A stretch of 64,000 bases of DNA from a virus. A program made the position numbers and the translations under genes. The stretch lies in the IMG/VR virus record IMGVR_UViG_3300032245_000795, positions 51,084-115,083 of that record; one strand, 5' to 3'. This document shows, in pieces, positions 52,673-60,893 of this stretch. How positions within the stretch are numbered: the stretch's first letter is position 1; each line of letters begins with the position of its first letter. Under the pieces are notes generated by a model. That model had not been told where the DNA came from and made no database searches. It worked only from the letters and a program-made list of their open reading frames with translations.

Positions 52673-53097
52673 ACAATATCTGATACTTGATGAGAACTAA
52701 GATAATGAGTAATTGATCCATCAGAAGATATTAAAAATTTTTCAAAGTTCCAACCAATATTTGTAATGCCAGTGCTTTCCTTACAATGCTTATATATTGG
52801 ATGAGCATTAGGACCATTGACCTCTACTTTTTGAGATAGTGGAAATTTCACACCATAATTGGTTGTACAAAATTCTTTAATATCTTGGTTGTTTCCAGGC
52901 TCTTGGTTTCCAAACTGATTACATGGAAAACCCAAGACCACAACTGAGTCACTATATACTTTCTGTAGATCTGAATACTGTGTTGTATAACCACAATTGC
53001 TTGCAGTATTAACTATTAATATTTTTTTTCCTTTAAAACTTTCGAGTTTTATTTCATTACCAGAATTGTCAGTAAATGACAAATCATATATACTCAT
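52669..53097 (-). CDS. Glutathione peroxidase-family protein
   Basis: 142 aa. Peroxidatic Cys35 in NTASNCGYT, GFPCNQFGNQEPG and WNFEKFLI are all present, with Cys instead of selenocysteine. It reduces peroxides using thiol donors. It adjoins a larger homologue. Confidence 0.87.
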   Translation of the reverse strand: MSIYDLSFTDNSGNEIKLESFKGKKILIVNTASNCGYTTQYSDLQKVYSDSVVVLGFPCNQFGNQEPGNNQDIKEFCTTNYGVKFPLSQKVEVNGPNAHPIYKHCKESTGITNIGWNFEKFLISSDGSITHYLSSHQVSDIV

Positions 53098-53115
53098 ACG
53101 AGTCTCTTCTTTCTG

Positions 53116-53904
53116 TTAGTTAGATAGAACAAGGTTAGGATTGATGCGTGATCTTTCACCAGCAATAAGCCGTTCAATATGATCACGAATAACAGTATTC
53201 TCTTCATTGAAGATGTATTCTGATCTATCTGGGCCCATCTTTGGGTCTGCACCTTGTGCAATAAGATCTTCCTTTAGTGTACGCTCTACGTCCCAGTTTA
53301 ATGTTGTGGCAGGATAGTGCTTAGCGACATATCCATCCTTGTCAATTAAATACTTTTCAAAGTTAGCGTTCATCATGATACCACCGTTGTGCTCATTTAG
53401 GTATCTTGATTCATGGTCTGTCTTTTCAACTAATCCTTTTACTCTCTTATCTTCCTGCAAGGCTTTAATTTGTTCAGATATTTCTAAATAAAGTTCATGC
53501 CTATCTCCAAAAGGCTCACCATTTCCGTTAAGTCCTGGACCTTTACCAAGCCATGGTGCTTCTAATGGAATTTCTGCGGGATTGGATGTAATCATCTCTG
53601 AGAATGGGAATGTAACACCATAAACATCTTCTCCATATAACTTAGAGTCCATTCCACATGTAATACCTTGTGACCACTTACCCTTTGTGATGCTTGGACC
53701 ACAAAAATCGTTAGTAGGAATTGCTACAACAGTAAAATCTTCTCCTGCCAGATCTTCTTGAATCCACTGAATAGACTCCATTTGACCAGCGTTACCACAG
53801 CCTACTGTAGTGTTGATGAGCAAAACTGCTTTGCCCTTAAATTGTTCAAGAAAATTTGGAGTGCCTTCTGCAGATTCCAGTTTGATGTCATAGATAGATT
53901 TCAT
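53116..53904 (-). CDS. Expanded glutathione peroxidase-like protein
   Basis: 262 aa. NTTVGCGNAGQM keeps the peroxidatic Cys, AIPTNDFCGP and NANFEKYLIDKDG match the family, but an insert of about 90 residues (near 95-180) and a C-terminal extension are added. Probably a phage variant of the GPx beside it. Leaderless. Confidence 0.75.
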   Translation of the reverse strand: MKSIYDIKLESAEGTPNFLEQFKGKAVLLINTTVGCGNAGQMESIQWIQEDLAGEDFTVVAIPTNDFCGPSITKGKWSQGITCGMDSKLYGEDVYGVTFPFSEMITSNPAEIPLEAPWLGKGPGLNGNGEPFGDRHELYLEISEQIKALQEDKRVKGLVEKTDHESRYLNEHNGGIMMNANFEKYLIDKDGYVAKHYPATTLNWDVERTLKEDLIAQGADPKMGPDRSEYIFNEENTVIRDHIERLIAGERSRINPNLVLSN

Positions 53905-53910
53905 AGTTTT

Positions 53911-53916
53911 ATTATA
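53911..53916 (-). promoter_or_regulatory. -10 promoter, leaderless
   Basis: TATAAT exactly 6 bases before the ATG at 53904; no clear -35. Confidence 0.5.
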
Positions 53917-53924
53917 ACATATAT

Positions 53925-54608
53925 TTAGCAGTCATCTGCTGTGCTTATAGGCGCTATTTCTGGGTTAACAAAAGAGTTTCCGTACAAAGTGTGTCTTGAG
54001 TTAGGACCAAGAACCTTGTTTACTCTATGGCTATACTCTTCTCCGCCAGGAATAACAGCAAGCATACCAGCCTTTGGCTTAACCTTAATTGGAAGGTTTT
54101 TAAATTCAAGTTCTCCGCCATCAAAGTCATCATTTAAATAAAGACTAAAAGATGCTAAGATGTTGTGCTCAACTCCTGGATCTTGATGCCAGTACATTGC
54201 AAAATCAATTTCACTTTTATCTATCCCATACTCATTCATTAGATCATTGTTTGCATTTTCAACAATCTCTTCATCTGTCATATATTTAAATGTTTGAAGA
54301 GTTGCATGTCTTTTGTATCCCGCTGGAAGAACAGAGTCAAGTCTATCCCATACTCCACCAGGCTTTGAAAATACTGAAAGTTCTATAACCTGAGAAGTTT
54401 TATTAGGAAATTCTATATTGCCATCAGCATTATACTTAGGAATAATATTTAAAAATTTATTCAGTATGTTTCTATATGGAGACCTCATTGTTGGGTACCA
54501 TCCATTTACATCGTCTGTCTGAGTTTTAAACCAAGCCAACTCTTCTTCTGTCAAGAAGTTCTCTATGATCCAAACCTTTTTTGCTTCATCTAAGTATATT
54601 TTTTCCAT
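53925..54608 (-). CDS. Fe/2OG oxygenase, prolyl-hydroxylase-like
   Basis: 227 aa. HxD in WHQDPGVEH, second His in EEYSHRVNKV and Arg in NSRHTLYG give the iron and 2-oxoglutarate sites. P4H-type double-stranded beta helix (FSLYLNDDFDGGELEF). Protein or small-molecule hydroxylation likely. Confidence 0.75.
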   Translation of the reverse strand: MEKIYLDEAKKVWIIENFLTEEELAWFKTQTDDVNGWYPTMRSPYRNILNKFLNIIPKYNADGNIEFPNKTSQVIELSVFSKPGGVWDRLDSVLPAGYKRHATLQTFKYMTDEEIVENANNDLMNEYGIDKSEIDFAMYWHQDPGVEHNILASFSLYLNDDFDGGELEFKNLPIKVKPKAGMLAVIPGGEEYSHRVNKVLGPNSRHTLYGNSFVNPEIAPISTADDC

Positions 54609-54614
54609 ATTTAA

Positions 54615-54620
54615 ATGATA
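54615..54620 (-). promoter_or_regulatory. -10-like hexamer, leaderless
   Basis: TATCAT, 6 bases before the ATG at 54608. Lies beside the tRNA-Glu gene. Confidence 0.4.
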
Positions 54621-54631
54621 CCATAACTTTG

Positions 54632-54703
54632 TAGCCCCAACGGGAATCGAACCCGTCTTTACGCCGTGAAAGGGCGTTGTCCTAACCGATAGACGATGGA
54701 GCC
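54632..54703 (-). tRNA. tRNA-Glu(UUC)
   Basis: Acceptor GGCTCCA/TGGGGCT, anticodon loop CTTTCAC, T arm ACGGG/CCCGT. CCA not encoded. Confidence 0.88.
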
Positions 54704-54709
54704 ATTAAA

Positions 54710-54931
54710 TCATCTTTCTAAAATATAGTAAGTGCCCCACCAAGTATATGGTTTGTTTAAAATTAACCACATTTTTGCGTGGTATTTATAACGAAACCCT
54801 AAGTTACTATCCAATTCCTCATCTATACACATAGCCTTAAACAAATGATTACCAGCAAATCCACCACAGAAGTTACCTATGACTCTTAGTGGCCATATTC
54901 TAGTCTTTTCTATCTTTGTTATTCGTGTCAT
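54710..54931 (-). CDS. Small basic protein
   Basis: 73 aa from the ATG at 54931 behind GGGAAAAAG; an upstream ATG at 54979 is possible but overlaps the next gene more. Basic and aromatic; unknown. Confidence 0.45.
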   Translation of the reverse strand: MTRITKIEKTRIWPLRVIGNFCGGFAGNHLFKAMCIDEELDSNLGFRYKYHAKMWLILNKPYTWWGTYYILER

Positions 54932-54995
54932 CTTTTTCCCATACTTTCTTACCGTTTTTGTATACTGGCCAATAGCCAAGGCTACGCCAATCCAT
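54900..54995 (-). CDS. Tiny polar protein
   Basis: 31 aa, Trp- and Lys-rich, between a zinc protein and a basic protein. Low confidence. Confidence 0.35.
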   Translation of the reverse strand: MDWRSLGYWPVYKNGKKVWEKDDTNNKDRKD

Positions 54996-55005
54996 TTGAG
55001 TTATC

Positions 55006-55125
55006 TTAGGTTCTTTTGGCATTGGTACACCAGATATGTCCATCGCTCATGGTTTGATGAGTGTTCCAAAAGATAGGATCTTTATGTGATAAACCACATG
55101 AGGGGCATTCATTTTTTTTCTTCAT
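55006..55125 (-). CDS. Small zinc-binding protein
   Basis: 39 aa with CPSCGLSH and a later WCTNAK. Leaderless. Confidence 0.5.
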   Translation of the reverse strand: MKKKNECPSCGLSHKDPIFWNTHQTMSDGHIWCTNAKRT

Positions 55126-55131
55126 ATACTA

Positions 55132-55160
55132 AGTATACACCCACCACACCTCAATGTCAA
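55132..55160 (-). promoter_or_regulatory. Consensus promoter, leaderless
   Basis: TTGACA, 17-base spacer, TATACT, 6 bases to the ATG at 55125. Divergent from the promoter at 55170. Confidence 0.7.
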
Positions 55161-55169
55161 AATAGATGA

Positions 55170-55175
55170 TATAAT
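55170..55175 (+). promoter_or_regulatory. Extended -10 promoter (TGATATAAT), leaderless
   Basis: 6 bases before the ATG at 55182. Confidence 0.55.
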
Positions 55176-55181
55176 GATCTT

Positions 55182-55580
55182 ATGACTAATTCAATTGTAA
55201 ATGCAGGAACAATAACAGGCTCAGGAAACATTATGGGAAATGCTGGAGCAACATTTTCTAGAACCTTAAGCATATCAAGCGTTAATCTTAATGATGTTGG
55301 CTATGACGCAGTATTTAGCAATAGCACAATGTTCTTTAATAATTCTTTCCCTCCATACTTAACAGATTACATGCCAGAAAGCACCCCTCTTGTTATAACA
55401 GTTAGCGGACTTCTCAATCCAGAAGATCAAGCAATGAATGGTCAGACTTTTAATGTTGCAAGAGCAAACAATGTAATTGTTGACGTAGACGGTACTTTTA
55501 CTGCCTTTATTAGTGCTTTTAATCTTGCTGGAACCCATGCTTGGGAAAAGTATGATCATGTATGGAACTGGAACTCCTAA
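55182..55580 (+). CDS. Unknown, possible virion decoration protein
   Basis: 132 aa. Gly/Ser/Asn-rich N-terminus (NAGTITGSGNIMGNAG) followed by beta-rich sequence. Its TGSGN motif recalls TGSGS at the end of the 56188 protein. Confidence 0.5.
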   Translation: MTNSIVNAGTITGSGNIMGNAGATFSRTLSISSVNLNDVGYDAVFSNSTMFFNNSFPPYLTDYMPESTPLVITVSGLLNPEDQAMNGQTFNVARANNVIVDVDGTFTAFISAFNLAGTHAWEKYDHVWNWNS

Positions 55581-55589
55581 AGGACAAAG

Positions 55590-56168
55590 TTGTTTATCTA
55601 TGATGATAACTTTTTAAGTTTAGATCAGATTCTTGAAGTAAGCCAAGCAGTAACAAAAAATAATAAAAATATTATTTGGCATACCCTTGAAAATACAAGC
55701 GGTATACGCCAATATCTAAAGTTAAAAAATAATAATATAACAGTATCAGAGGATAAGCAACACTCTCATGCAGCATCTTTTAATAACAAAAAGATGTCAG
55801 ATATCCATGAAATTGGCAGCAATATCCTAAACACTTTTACTAAAAAACACGGGATAGAGGTAAAAAAAACTTTAAGAATTAAAGCAAACATCTTAAATAA
55901 AACAGATAAACAAGATCATATACACCCACCCCATGTAGATATGACCACACCACATATGGTTTTACTATACTATGTAAATGACTCAGATGGGGATACAATA
56001 ATCTTTCATCAAAAGCACTCATCTGATCAAGACCCAGTACTTACGGTTAACAGGTCAATCTCTCCAAAGGCTGGATCAGCAATAATGTTTGATGGTTTGA
56101 CTTATCACTCATCATCTTCCCCTCAATATACAGAAGAAAGAATAGTAATCAATATTAATTTTATCTAA
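55590..56168 (+). CDS. Fe/2OG oxygenase
   Basis: 192 aa with a TTG start, AAAGGAC 5 bases before it. HxD in HPPHVDMTTPHM, second His in DGLTYHSSSSP, Arg in ERIVININF. Typical 2OG oxygenase order. It lies between two small surface-like genes. Confidence 0.75.
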   Translation: MFIYDDNFLSLDQILEVSQAVTKNNKNIIWHTLENTSGIRQYLKLKNNNITVSEDKQHSHAASFNNKKMSDIHEIGSNILNTFTKKHGIEVKKTLRIKANILNKTDKQDHIHPPHVDMTTPHMVLLYYVNDSDGDTIIFHQKHSSDQDPVLTVNRSISPKAGSAIMFDGLTYHSSSSPQYTEERIVININFI

Positions 56169-56175
56169 AATATGA

Positions 56176-56181
56176 TACAAT
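56176..56181 (+). promoter_or_regulatory. -10-like hexamer, leaderless
   Basis: TACAAT preceded by TGA, 6 bases before the ATG at 56188. Confidence 0.5.
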
Positions 56182-56187
56182 AGTTTT

Positions 56188-56424
56188 ATGGCATTTCCAC
56201 CAAATTATCAAGGCCTTTATAATAACGGAGTATCTTATCCACTTGGAGCCACAGTACTTACAGATGGCAACCCATACGGAATTAACGGAGCATACTACAT
56301 CAGAGTCACAAATGGTGGAAACCCAGGATATGCTCCAGGGTACTCAGACAATTGGGAAATATACAACATGCCTAAAGGTATAGACGGCGCAGGATCAGTA
56401 ACTGGTTCTGGCAGTATTGCTTAG
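56188..56424 (+). CDS. Small carbohydrate-binding-like protein
   Basis: 78 aa. YNNGVSYPLGATV and GNPGYAPGYSDNWEIY resemble CBM5/12-type tail-fibre repeats. Ends TGSGSIA. Possibly virion-attached. Confidence 0.5.
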   Translation: MAFPPNYQGLYNNGVSYPLGATVLTDGNPYGINGAYYIRVTNGGNPGYAPGYSDNWEIYNMPKGIDGAGSVTGSGSIA

Positions 56425-56516
56425 TCAATCCTATCTAAATCTTCAAAACTATTAATACCATAAAGATTAATCATTTCTTCAACAGTAAACTCTAAGTCAA
56501 ACTCTGCTTCATTCAT
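56421..56516 (-). CDS. Tiny acidic protein
   Basis: 31 aa, ATGA overlap with the upstream gene and stop overlapping the opposite-strand gene end. Acidic. Confidence 0.4.
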   Translation of the reverse strand: MNEAEFDLEFTVEEMINLYGINSFEDLDRID

Positions 56517-56812
56517 TCTGATCCCTCAATAGGATTTAGTTTAGTATTGTAATAATTAGTAGAGGAGCCGTGTTTCATTTTTCTTAACTTCTTCCATACT
56601 GCAAACCTAAGACCAAGTTTTGTATAGGCAAGCCCACCCCTACCCATCCTAGTGTAATAAACTTCATTATAACGATTAGATAGTTCTTGATTGAATTGTT
56701 GAACTTCCCAAAACATAGCATGCTTGCCATATCTCCAGTCTTTCTCAATCTTTACCCTGATTAACTCTTCAGGTGGTTCAATTTGTGAATATGTCTCTTT
56801 GCGTTGTTTCAT
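56513..56812 (-). CDS. Unknown basic protein
   Basis: 99 aa, basic and aromatic, no motif. Overlaps neighbours by 4 bases. Confidence 0.5.
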   Translation of the reverse strand: MKQRKETYSQIEPPEELIRVKIEKDWRYGKHAMFWEVQQFNQELSNRYNEVYYTRMGRGGLAYTKLGLRFAVWKKLRKMKHGSSTNYYNTKLNPIEGSE

Positions 56813-57027
56813 CCCAACTCCTTCTCAATAGCCTGAATAGTTGGGCAGGGATAAGAAATGTAACTCTCTAACCTGCTACCGCATTTTTTACAAGCAAATC
56901 TTTTGTTGCAATAAGCACAATTACTATTTCCATCAGGCTTATGTAATTCCACTATTGCACGAAGTGCATCACCAACTGGACAGCCTTTTTCTATATGTAA
57001 GCGCTCCAACAATTCATCGTGTGTCAT
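56809..57027 (-). CDS. Zinc-finger protein
   Basis: 72 aa. CAYC, CKKC and other Cys suggest one or two zinc sites after a helical N-terminus. Confidence 0.55.
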   Translation of the reverse strand: MTHDELLERLHIEKGCPVGDALRAIVELHKPDGNSNCAYCNKRFACKKCGSRLESYISYPCPTIQAIEKELG

Positions 57028-57218
57028 GCTCGTGCCGTTTTCTCAAGGTAGTGAATCACATCACAATCTATATCACAAAGATCAAGGGAGATGATATCTG
57101 CCACAATATCTGATCTAATTGAATTCATTATTGCTCTGCTCATTTGCTCTTCAATATCTAATTCAAGGTTAACATACTTAACCCAGGGTTTGCGTAATGT
57201 ATATGGTCCTATTTTCAT
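57024..57218 (-). CDS. Small helical protein
   Basis: 64 aa; leaderless. No motif. Confidence 0.5.
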   Translation of the reverse strand: MKIGPYTLRKPWVKYVNLELDIEEQMSRAIMNSIRSDIVADIISLDLCDIDCDVIHYLEKTARA

Positions 57219-57430
57219 GTATTCATTATAGCACTAAGACCCTTAGTTACGCAAGTCTCAATGCTATCTCCATACCTATGATTAAACATTTGACCAGTCT
57301 CCCAAGGGAAACCTTCTTCTGTAATTAAATAAGTATTGATAGAGTCAGGGTTTGTATCACCTGAGACTCTTCCAATGGTGTAGGTTTTGATTAAATTTTT
57401 ATTAACATAAATTGGAACATGAATGGGCAT
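57215..57430 (-). CDS. Small unknown protein
   Basis: 71 aa. The start at 57430 follows GGAGG and overlaps the upstream TGA (TGATG). Unknown. Confidence 0.5.
   Translation of the reverse strand: MPIHVPIYVNKNLIKTYTIGRVSGDTNPDSINTYLITEEGFPWETGQMFNHRYGDSIETCVTKGLSAIMNT
57225..57254 (-). promoter_or_regulatory. Promoter, leaderless
   Basis: TTGCGT, 18-base spacer, TATAAT, 6 bases to the ATG at 57218. Lies inside the upstream gene. Confidence 0.55.
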
Positions 57431-57639
57431 CAGTATCCTCCAAGGCATTCATTGCGGGTATGAAACAATCTAATCTTTGTCAATATTTTGCGGGAAGGAC
57501 CAGAAAGGTCTTCCTTACAGGTAGAACAGTTATAAGACCATTCACCAGTAAACCAGTCATGAACATATCCTTTAGCGTTGGCATATTTCTTGGTTACAAA
57601 GGTTTGAAAAGGATCTGGGATATCGTAATGCTTAAGCAT
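57430..57639 (-). CDS. Small Cys-containing protein
   Basis: 69 aa from 57639; the longer start at 57681 overlaps the membrane protein. CSTC plus a late Cys; possibly zinc-binding. Confidence 0.5.
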   Translation of the reverse strand: MLKHYDIPDPFQTFVTKKYANAKGYVHDWFTGEWSYNCSTCKEDLSGPSRKILTKIRLFHTRNECLGGY

Positions 57640-57862
57640 CTTTTTTCCAATGCAAGTATGATCTAATGTAAACAGCACCATAGGCTACTGCTGCAAAAAT
57701 AAATCCGTATTGATTTGTGACTAATGCATAGGCTATCCATAGGCACTCATTAAATAATAGGACGAACCATCCCCATAGGGTTTTTCTTCCAACAAAGTAA
57801 ATACCAGATACCCCAATACAAGCAAGTACCCAGTGTGCATAATCAGCAATCCATTGAATCAT
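57632..57862 (-). CDS. Membrane protein, 3 helices
   Basis: 76 aa with helices near 10-24, 29-46 and 51-68, including WGWFVLLFNECLWIAYAL. Some resemblance to small PnuC-like or YgjV-like transport fragments. Leaderless. Confidence 0.55.
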   Translation of the reverse strand: MIQWIADYAHWVLACIGVSGIYFVGRKTLWGWFVLLFNECLWIAYALVTNQYGFIFAAVAYGAVYIRSYLHWKKDA

Positions 57863-57868
57863 ATATTC

Positions 57869-57897
57869 AGTATACCTTAAAGTAAGGGTTTAGTCAA
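57869..57897 (-). promoter_or_regulatory. Consensus promoter, leaderless
   Basis: TTGACT, 17-base spacer, TATACT, 6 bases to the ATG at 57862. Overlaps the stop of the upstream gene. Confidence 0.68.
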
Positions 57898-58129
57898 CTA
57901 CTGGCTTTTGTTTCCACTTGGTCTTTACCCAAGTGCCTATCTTATTAATGTTAACTTTTTCTCTTAGCACTTCTGCAAAGTCTGTGCTTATCTCAGATCC
58001 AAGATACTCTTCACCAGTCTCTAAGTCAGTCAATTTCCATTTTCCAGGGGCTTTAGTATGAATAATTAAATCAACTGGCTTATTAAAAGAGTCAACCTCT
58101 GATCCATCTTTAAGTATTCTTTTATCCAT
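57890..58129 (-). CDS. Small unknown protein
   Basis: 79 aa, beta-like (VDLIIHTKAPGKWKLTDLETGEEYLG). Starts immediately after the preceding stop. Confidence 0.5.
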   Translation of the reverse strand: MDKRILKDGSEVDSFNKPVDLIIHTKAPGKWKLTDLETGEEYLGSEISTDFAEVLREKVNINKIGTWVKTKWKQKPVVD

Positions 58130-58255
58130 TTACGATACAAGACCCATAGATAGATGAACTAAGCACACATCTGCAACAATATAATCAGCGTGATCTACCA
58201 CGATATCGTAATGTGTTGCATCTTCTTTGCAGAAAAAGCACTTAGATTTATTCAT
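58130..58255 (-). CDS. Small zinc-binding protein
   Basis: 41 aa. CFFCKE near 6-9 and VCLVHL near 32-35, similar to the DUF7455-like zinc layout. Leaderless, first of a two-gene unit. Confidence 0.5.
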   Translation of the reverse strand: MNKSKCFFCKEDATHYDIVVDHADYIVADVCLVHLSMGLVS

Positions 58256-58261
58256 ATAGTT

Positions 58262-58289
58262 ATTATATCATGCATTGAGGTCCTGTAAA
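58262..58289 (-). promoter_or_regulatory. Promoter, leaderless
   Basis: TTTACA, 16-base spacer, TATAAT with upstream TGA, 6 bases to the ATG at 58255. Confidence 0.6.
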
Positions 58290-58332
58290 TCATGATACAA
58301 TTGATAGTATTGTTTAGAAAGGCAGTAAAACT

Positions 58333-58668
58333 ATGGAACTTACATATAGATGTATGAAGTGTGGCAACAATATCACCCCAGATATGTATGAGGGACAGCC
58401 TAAGTGCAATCTGTGCAACGTTAATACAATCCTTGTATTAATAACAGAAGAAAATAAAAATAGTATTCCACACCCAACAGATCCTGCTGGCAAAAAGAAA
58501 ATAGATTTTAATGATCCAAGTGCTACCTGTCAATGCGCTCCAGGACTATGCCCATGTGGTAAGTTTGTTGCACACTTAGCATCCGAAGCATGGGACCCAG
58601 AGAATCCACATTTATTCGGTGGAGAAGCAATGGAATGGCATAAAAAGAAAGCGCAAGAAAAAGAATGA
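58333..58668 (+). CDS. Zinc-ribbon protein
   Basis: 111 aa. Cys pairs CMKC, CNLC and CQCAPGLCPCG make two zinc sites; the C-terminus ends in charged residues. The last bases overlap the oxygenase start. Confidence 0.55.
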   Translation: MELTYRCMKCGNNITPDMYEGQPKCNLCNVNTILVLITEENKNSIPHPTDPAGKKKIDFNDPSATCQCAPGLCPCGKFVAHLASEAWDPENPHLFGGEAMEWHKKKAQEKE

Positions 58669-59477
58669 TAAACATAGTTCCCGTAGAATTTCCTGGTATT
58701 GAAAGAGTATTAGAAAATGCACAACACTATAAAGATAAACTAATATCTGATTCTGTAATATGTTTTAGAAACGCCAACCTAACACAGGATGAACAGTTTG
58801 ATCTTGCTAAGGGGCTGGGCAAAGTAATAGGATGGTCGTTACTTGATGACAAGAGCGAATACATAGAAAACCATGTTCGTAAATCAGAACTTAAATCTGG
58901 TCCAGATGACATTATTGTAGAGTGGCATGTTGAGCATACATACTACACAAACCCAATTGTTGCTTCAACTTGGAACATGTATAACTTTAAGACAGATAAC
59001 AATAATGGAAAGACATATTTTGTAGATACGACTGTTGTTTTTGAAATGCTTACAAAGGAAGAACAGGATTTTCTTCTTAACAGTATAATAATTGAGCCAG
59101 ATGTTATAAGAGAGTCTCAGTTGCGTAGTGGCTTTGTTAGTGAGAATACCAAACTTGCAGATCAGTATCCTATTATTGCTAAGCATTGGCTAACAGATAA
59201 GCCAGTTATAAGGTTTACAATACTTCCAGAGCCACTTATGGTTAAGTTAGTATCATATAACGGTGATTCTCCAAACAGCGATGCTGTTGCGTATTTTGAG
59301 GTATTGATTCGAAAAATAGAAGACATAATCTGGAACAACGAGGATATTAGAATGGTTCATAAATGGGAGCAAGGTGACCTAATTGTTCCAGATATGTTCA
59401 AACTCGCCCACGCTGTAACTGGTGGATTTAGCCACGAGGATCGAGAGTTCCGTGGTATATGGGGATATAAGGAATAA
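58665..59477 (+). CDS. TauD/TfdA-like Fe/2OG dioxygenase
   Basis: 270 aa. EWHVEHTYYTNPIVAS holds an H-x-E iron motif, GKTYFVDTTVVFEML matches the TauD GGxTxFaD region, and GDLIVPDMFKLAHAV holds the second His. The Glu in place of Asp is tolerated in some members. It is coupled to the zinc-ribbon gene upstream. Confidence 0.72.
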   Translation: MINIVPVEFPGIERVLENAQHYKDKLISDSVICFRNANLTQDEQFDLAKGLGKVIGWSLLDDKSEYIENHVRKSELKSGPDDIIVEWHVEHTYYTNPIVASTWNMYNFKTDNNNGKTYFVDTTVVFEMLTKEEQDFLLNSIIIEPDVIRESQLRSGFVSENTKLADQYPIIAKHWLTDKPVIRFTILPEPLMVKLVSYNGDSPNSDAVAYFEVLIRKIEDIIWNNEDIRMVHKWEQGDLIVPDMFKLAHAVTGGFSHEDREFRGIWGYKE

Positions 59478-59544
59478 TCTTTAAAGTTAGGCGCAAAATA
59501 CAAGTAATAAACCATCCCATGCCCTAAAGGGGCAATAGCGGTTA

Positions 59545-59991
59545 CTATCCTTGTGTTGCGTATTTCCTTAAATTACATAGTCCGTGTGTTGGTCTAACAT
59601 TATCTAATGTATCTACACCATCTTTGGCCAATGGGATTAAATGATCTATATGCAAACCATTCTCCCAGCCTTCTATGCCACATTTTCGGGGAGCCATGAA
59701 ATCAATTCCTAAACCACATAAGTAACAATCTCCCCCATATAAGGCAATAACCTGGAGTTCATTATAAGGCATCGTAATCTTTGCTCTGCGTGATCTATTT
59801 TTAGATCTTTCCCTTGCTCTTACCTTATCAAGGTTTAAAGATCTATATTTGGCTGTCACATGAGCACGATTATTTTTCTGATATCGTAATCTATTATAGA
59901 TACGGGCTGCAGACAAACACTCAACACAGGGTTTAGTCTTTTGGTTATGGTGTTTGCGATAACCAGCATATGTTCCACAGTTAGAGTACAT
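59545..59991 (-). CDS. HNH endonuclease
   Basis: 148 aa. CYLCGLGIDFMAPR, LHIDHLIPLAKDG, and NVRPTHGLCNLRK form a full HNH; Arg-rich N-terminus with CVEC. Leaderless. A homing or restriction-like nuclease. Confidence 0.82.
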   Translation of the reverse strand: MYSNCGTYAGYRKHHNQKTKPCVECLSAARIYNRLRYQKNNRAHVTAKYRSLNLDKVRARERSKNRSRRAKITMPYNELQVIALYGGDCYLCGLGIDFMAPRKCGIEGWENGLHIDHLIPLAKDGVDTLDNVRPTHGLCNLRKYATQG

Positions 59992-59997
59992 AACTTT

Positions 59998-60026
59998 ATT
60001 ATCTCAGATTTGACTGGGGATGTCAA
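59998..60026 (-). promoter_or_regulatory. Consensus promoter, leaderless
   Basis: TTGACA, 17-base spacer, GATAAT, 6 bases to the ATG at 59991. It abuts the divergent promoter at 60028. Confidence 0.68.
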
Positions 60027-60027
60027 G

Positions 60028-60033
60028 TATAAT
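60028..60033 (+). promoter_or_regulatory. -10 promoter, leaderless
   Basis: TATAAT 6 bases before the ATG at 60040. Confidence 0.55.
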
Positions 60034-60039
60034 GGATGC

Positions 60040-60360
60040 ATGAACGAAGCAGTCTTATACATACTCTATAGCCCAAGGTATAAGGCTATCAAGATAGGTA
60101 TATCAGATGTCTCAGGTAGAAGGTTTGCAAGCCATAGGACCAAGGGTTGGGTATTGATCAAGTATTGGCATTTTTTCGAACGGGATAAGGCAAGAAAGAT
60201 CGAATCAATAGTACTAAAAACACTAAGGGAAAGATATGGTTACTTTCTGGATAAGGCGGATATGCCTCAAAATGGATACACAGAGACCTTTGATGCTTCA
60301 AAGATAACCCGTAGGGCCTTGGTTCGTATGGTCAATAAGGCTATAAAGGAACTATCGTAA
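60040..60360 (+). CDS. GIY-YIG-like nuclease
   Basis: 106 aa. LYILYSPRYKAIKIGISDVSGRRFASHRTKGW resembles the T5orf172/GIY-YIG N-terminal motif; SIVLKTLRERYG supports it. Longer reading upstream is rejected since the leaderless ATG fits. Confidence 0.65.
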   Translation: MNEAVLYILYSPRYKAIKIGISDVSGRRFASHRTKGWVLIKYWHFFERDKARKIESIVLKTLRERYGYFLDKADMPQNGYTETFDASKITRRALVRMVNKAIKELS

Positions 60361-60363
60361 TCT

Positions 60364-60888
60364 TTATATACCCTGGTTTTTTATAGAGTTTAGCGCCATA
60401 AGAAGAATACCCATACGAGGGCCTTGACCCCATACCTCATGAGTTATCTCCTTGGATACAAATAAAAGATCTCCTGGCTTTAAAGTTATAGTTTCCTTAC
60501 CATCTAATTTCCAATATGAGTTTCCTAAGATTTGAAGATATGCTGAGTCTCTGATATCTTTATGTGCACTCATAGTTTCGCTGTCTAATGATATTACTGG
60601 GCCATCTATATGCCAGATACCCCTACAATTGCATCTACCATTTTCCCAGTCATCGTAAAACTTACATTTTTCAAGATAGGCTGAATCAAAGTCTTTGTTT
60701 ATCTTTTCAAAGAACTCTTTTAGATCTGGAAGATCGTCAAATAGTCTACGGTTTTTAATCTTAAACCATAGTACATTAGGTCTTGACTGAGATCCCTTGG
60801 CATTTTTGTATAGAAGGTTTGTTACATCGTCCCAGTTGGTATTTACCTTGAAATAGTTTTCTATGAGTTTATAGTTATCTATGGCCAC
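60364..60888 (-). CDS. Cupin/JmjC-like Fe/2OG oxygenase
   Basis: 174 aa with a GTG start. HxD in SAHKDIRDSAYLQILG, second His in SKEITHEVWG after TLKPGDLLFV. Cupin-like beta strands. Possible protein hydroxylase or nonenzymatic cupin. Confidence 0.6.
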   Translation of the reverse strand: MAIDNYKLIENYFKVNTNWDDVTNLLYKNAKGSQSRPNVLWFKIKNRRLFDDLPDLKEFFEKINKDFDSAYLEKCKFYDDWENGRCNCRGIWHIDGPVISLDSETMSAHKDIRDSAYLQILGNSYWKLDGKETITLKPGDLLFVSKEITHEVWGQGPRMGILLMALNSIKNQGI

Positions 60889-60893
60889 AGTTT

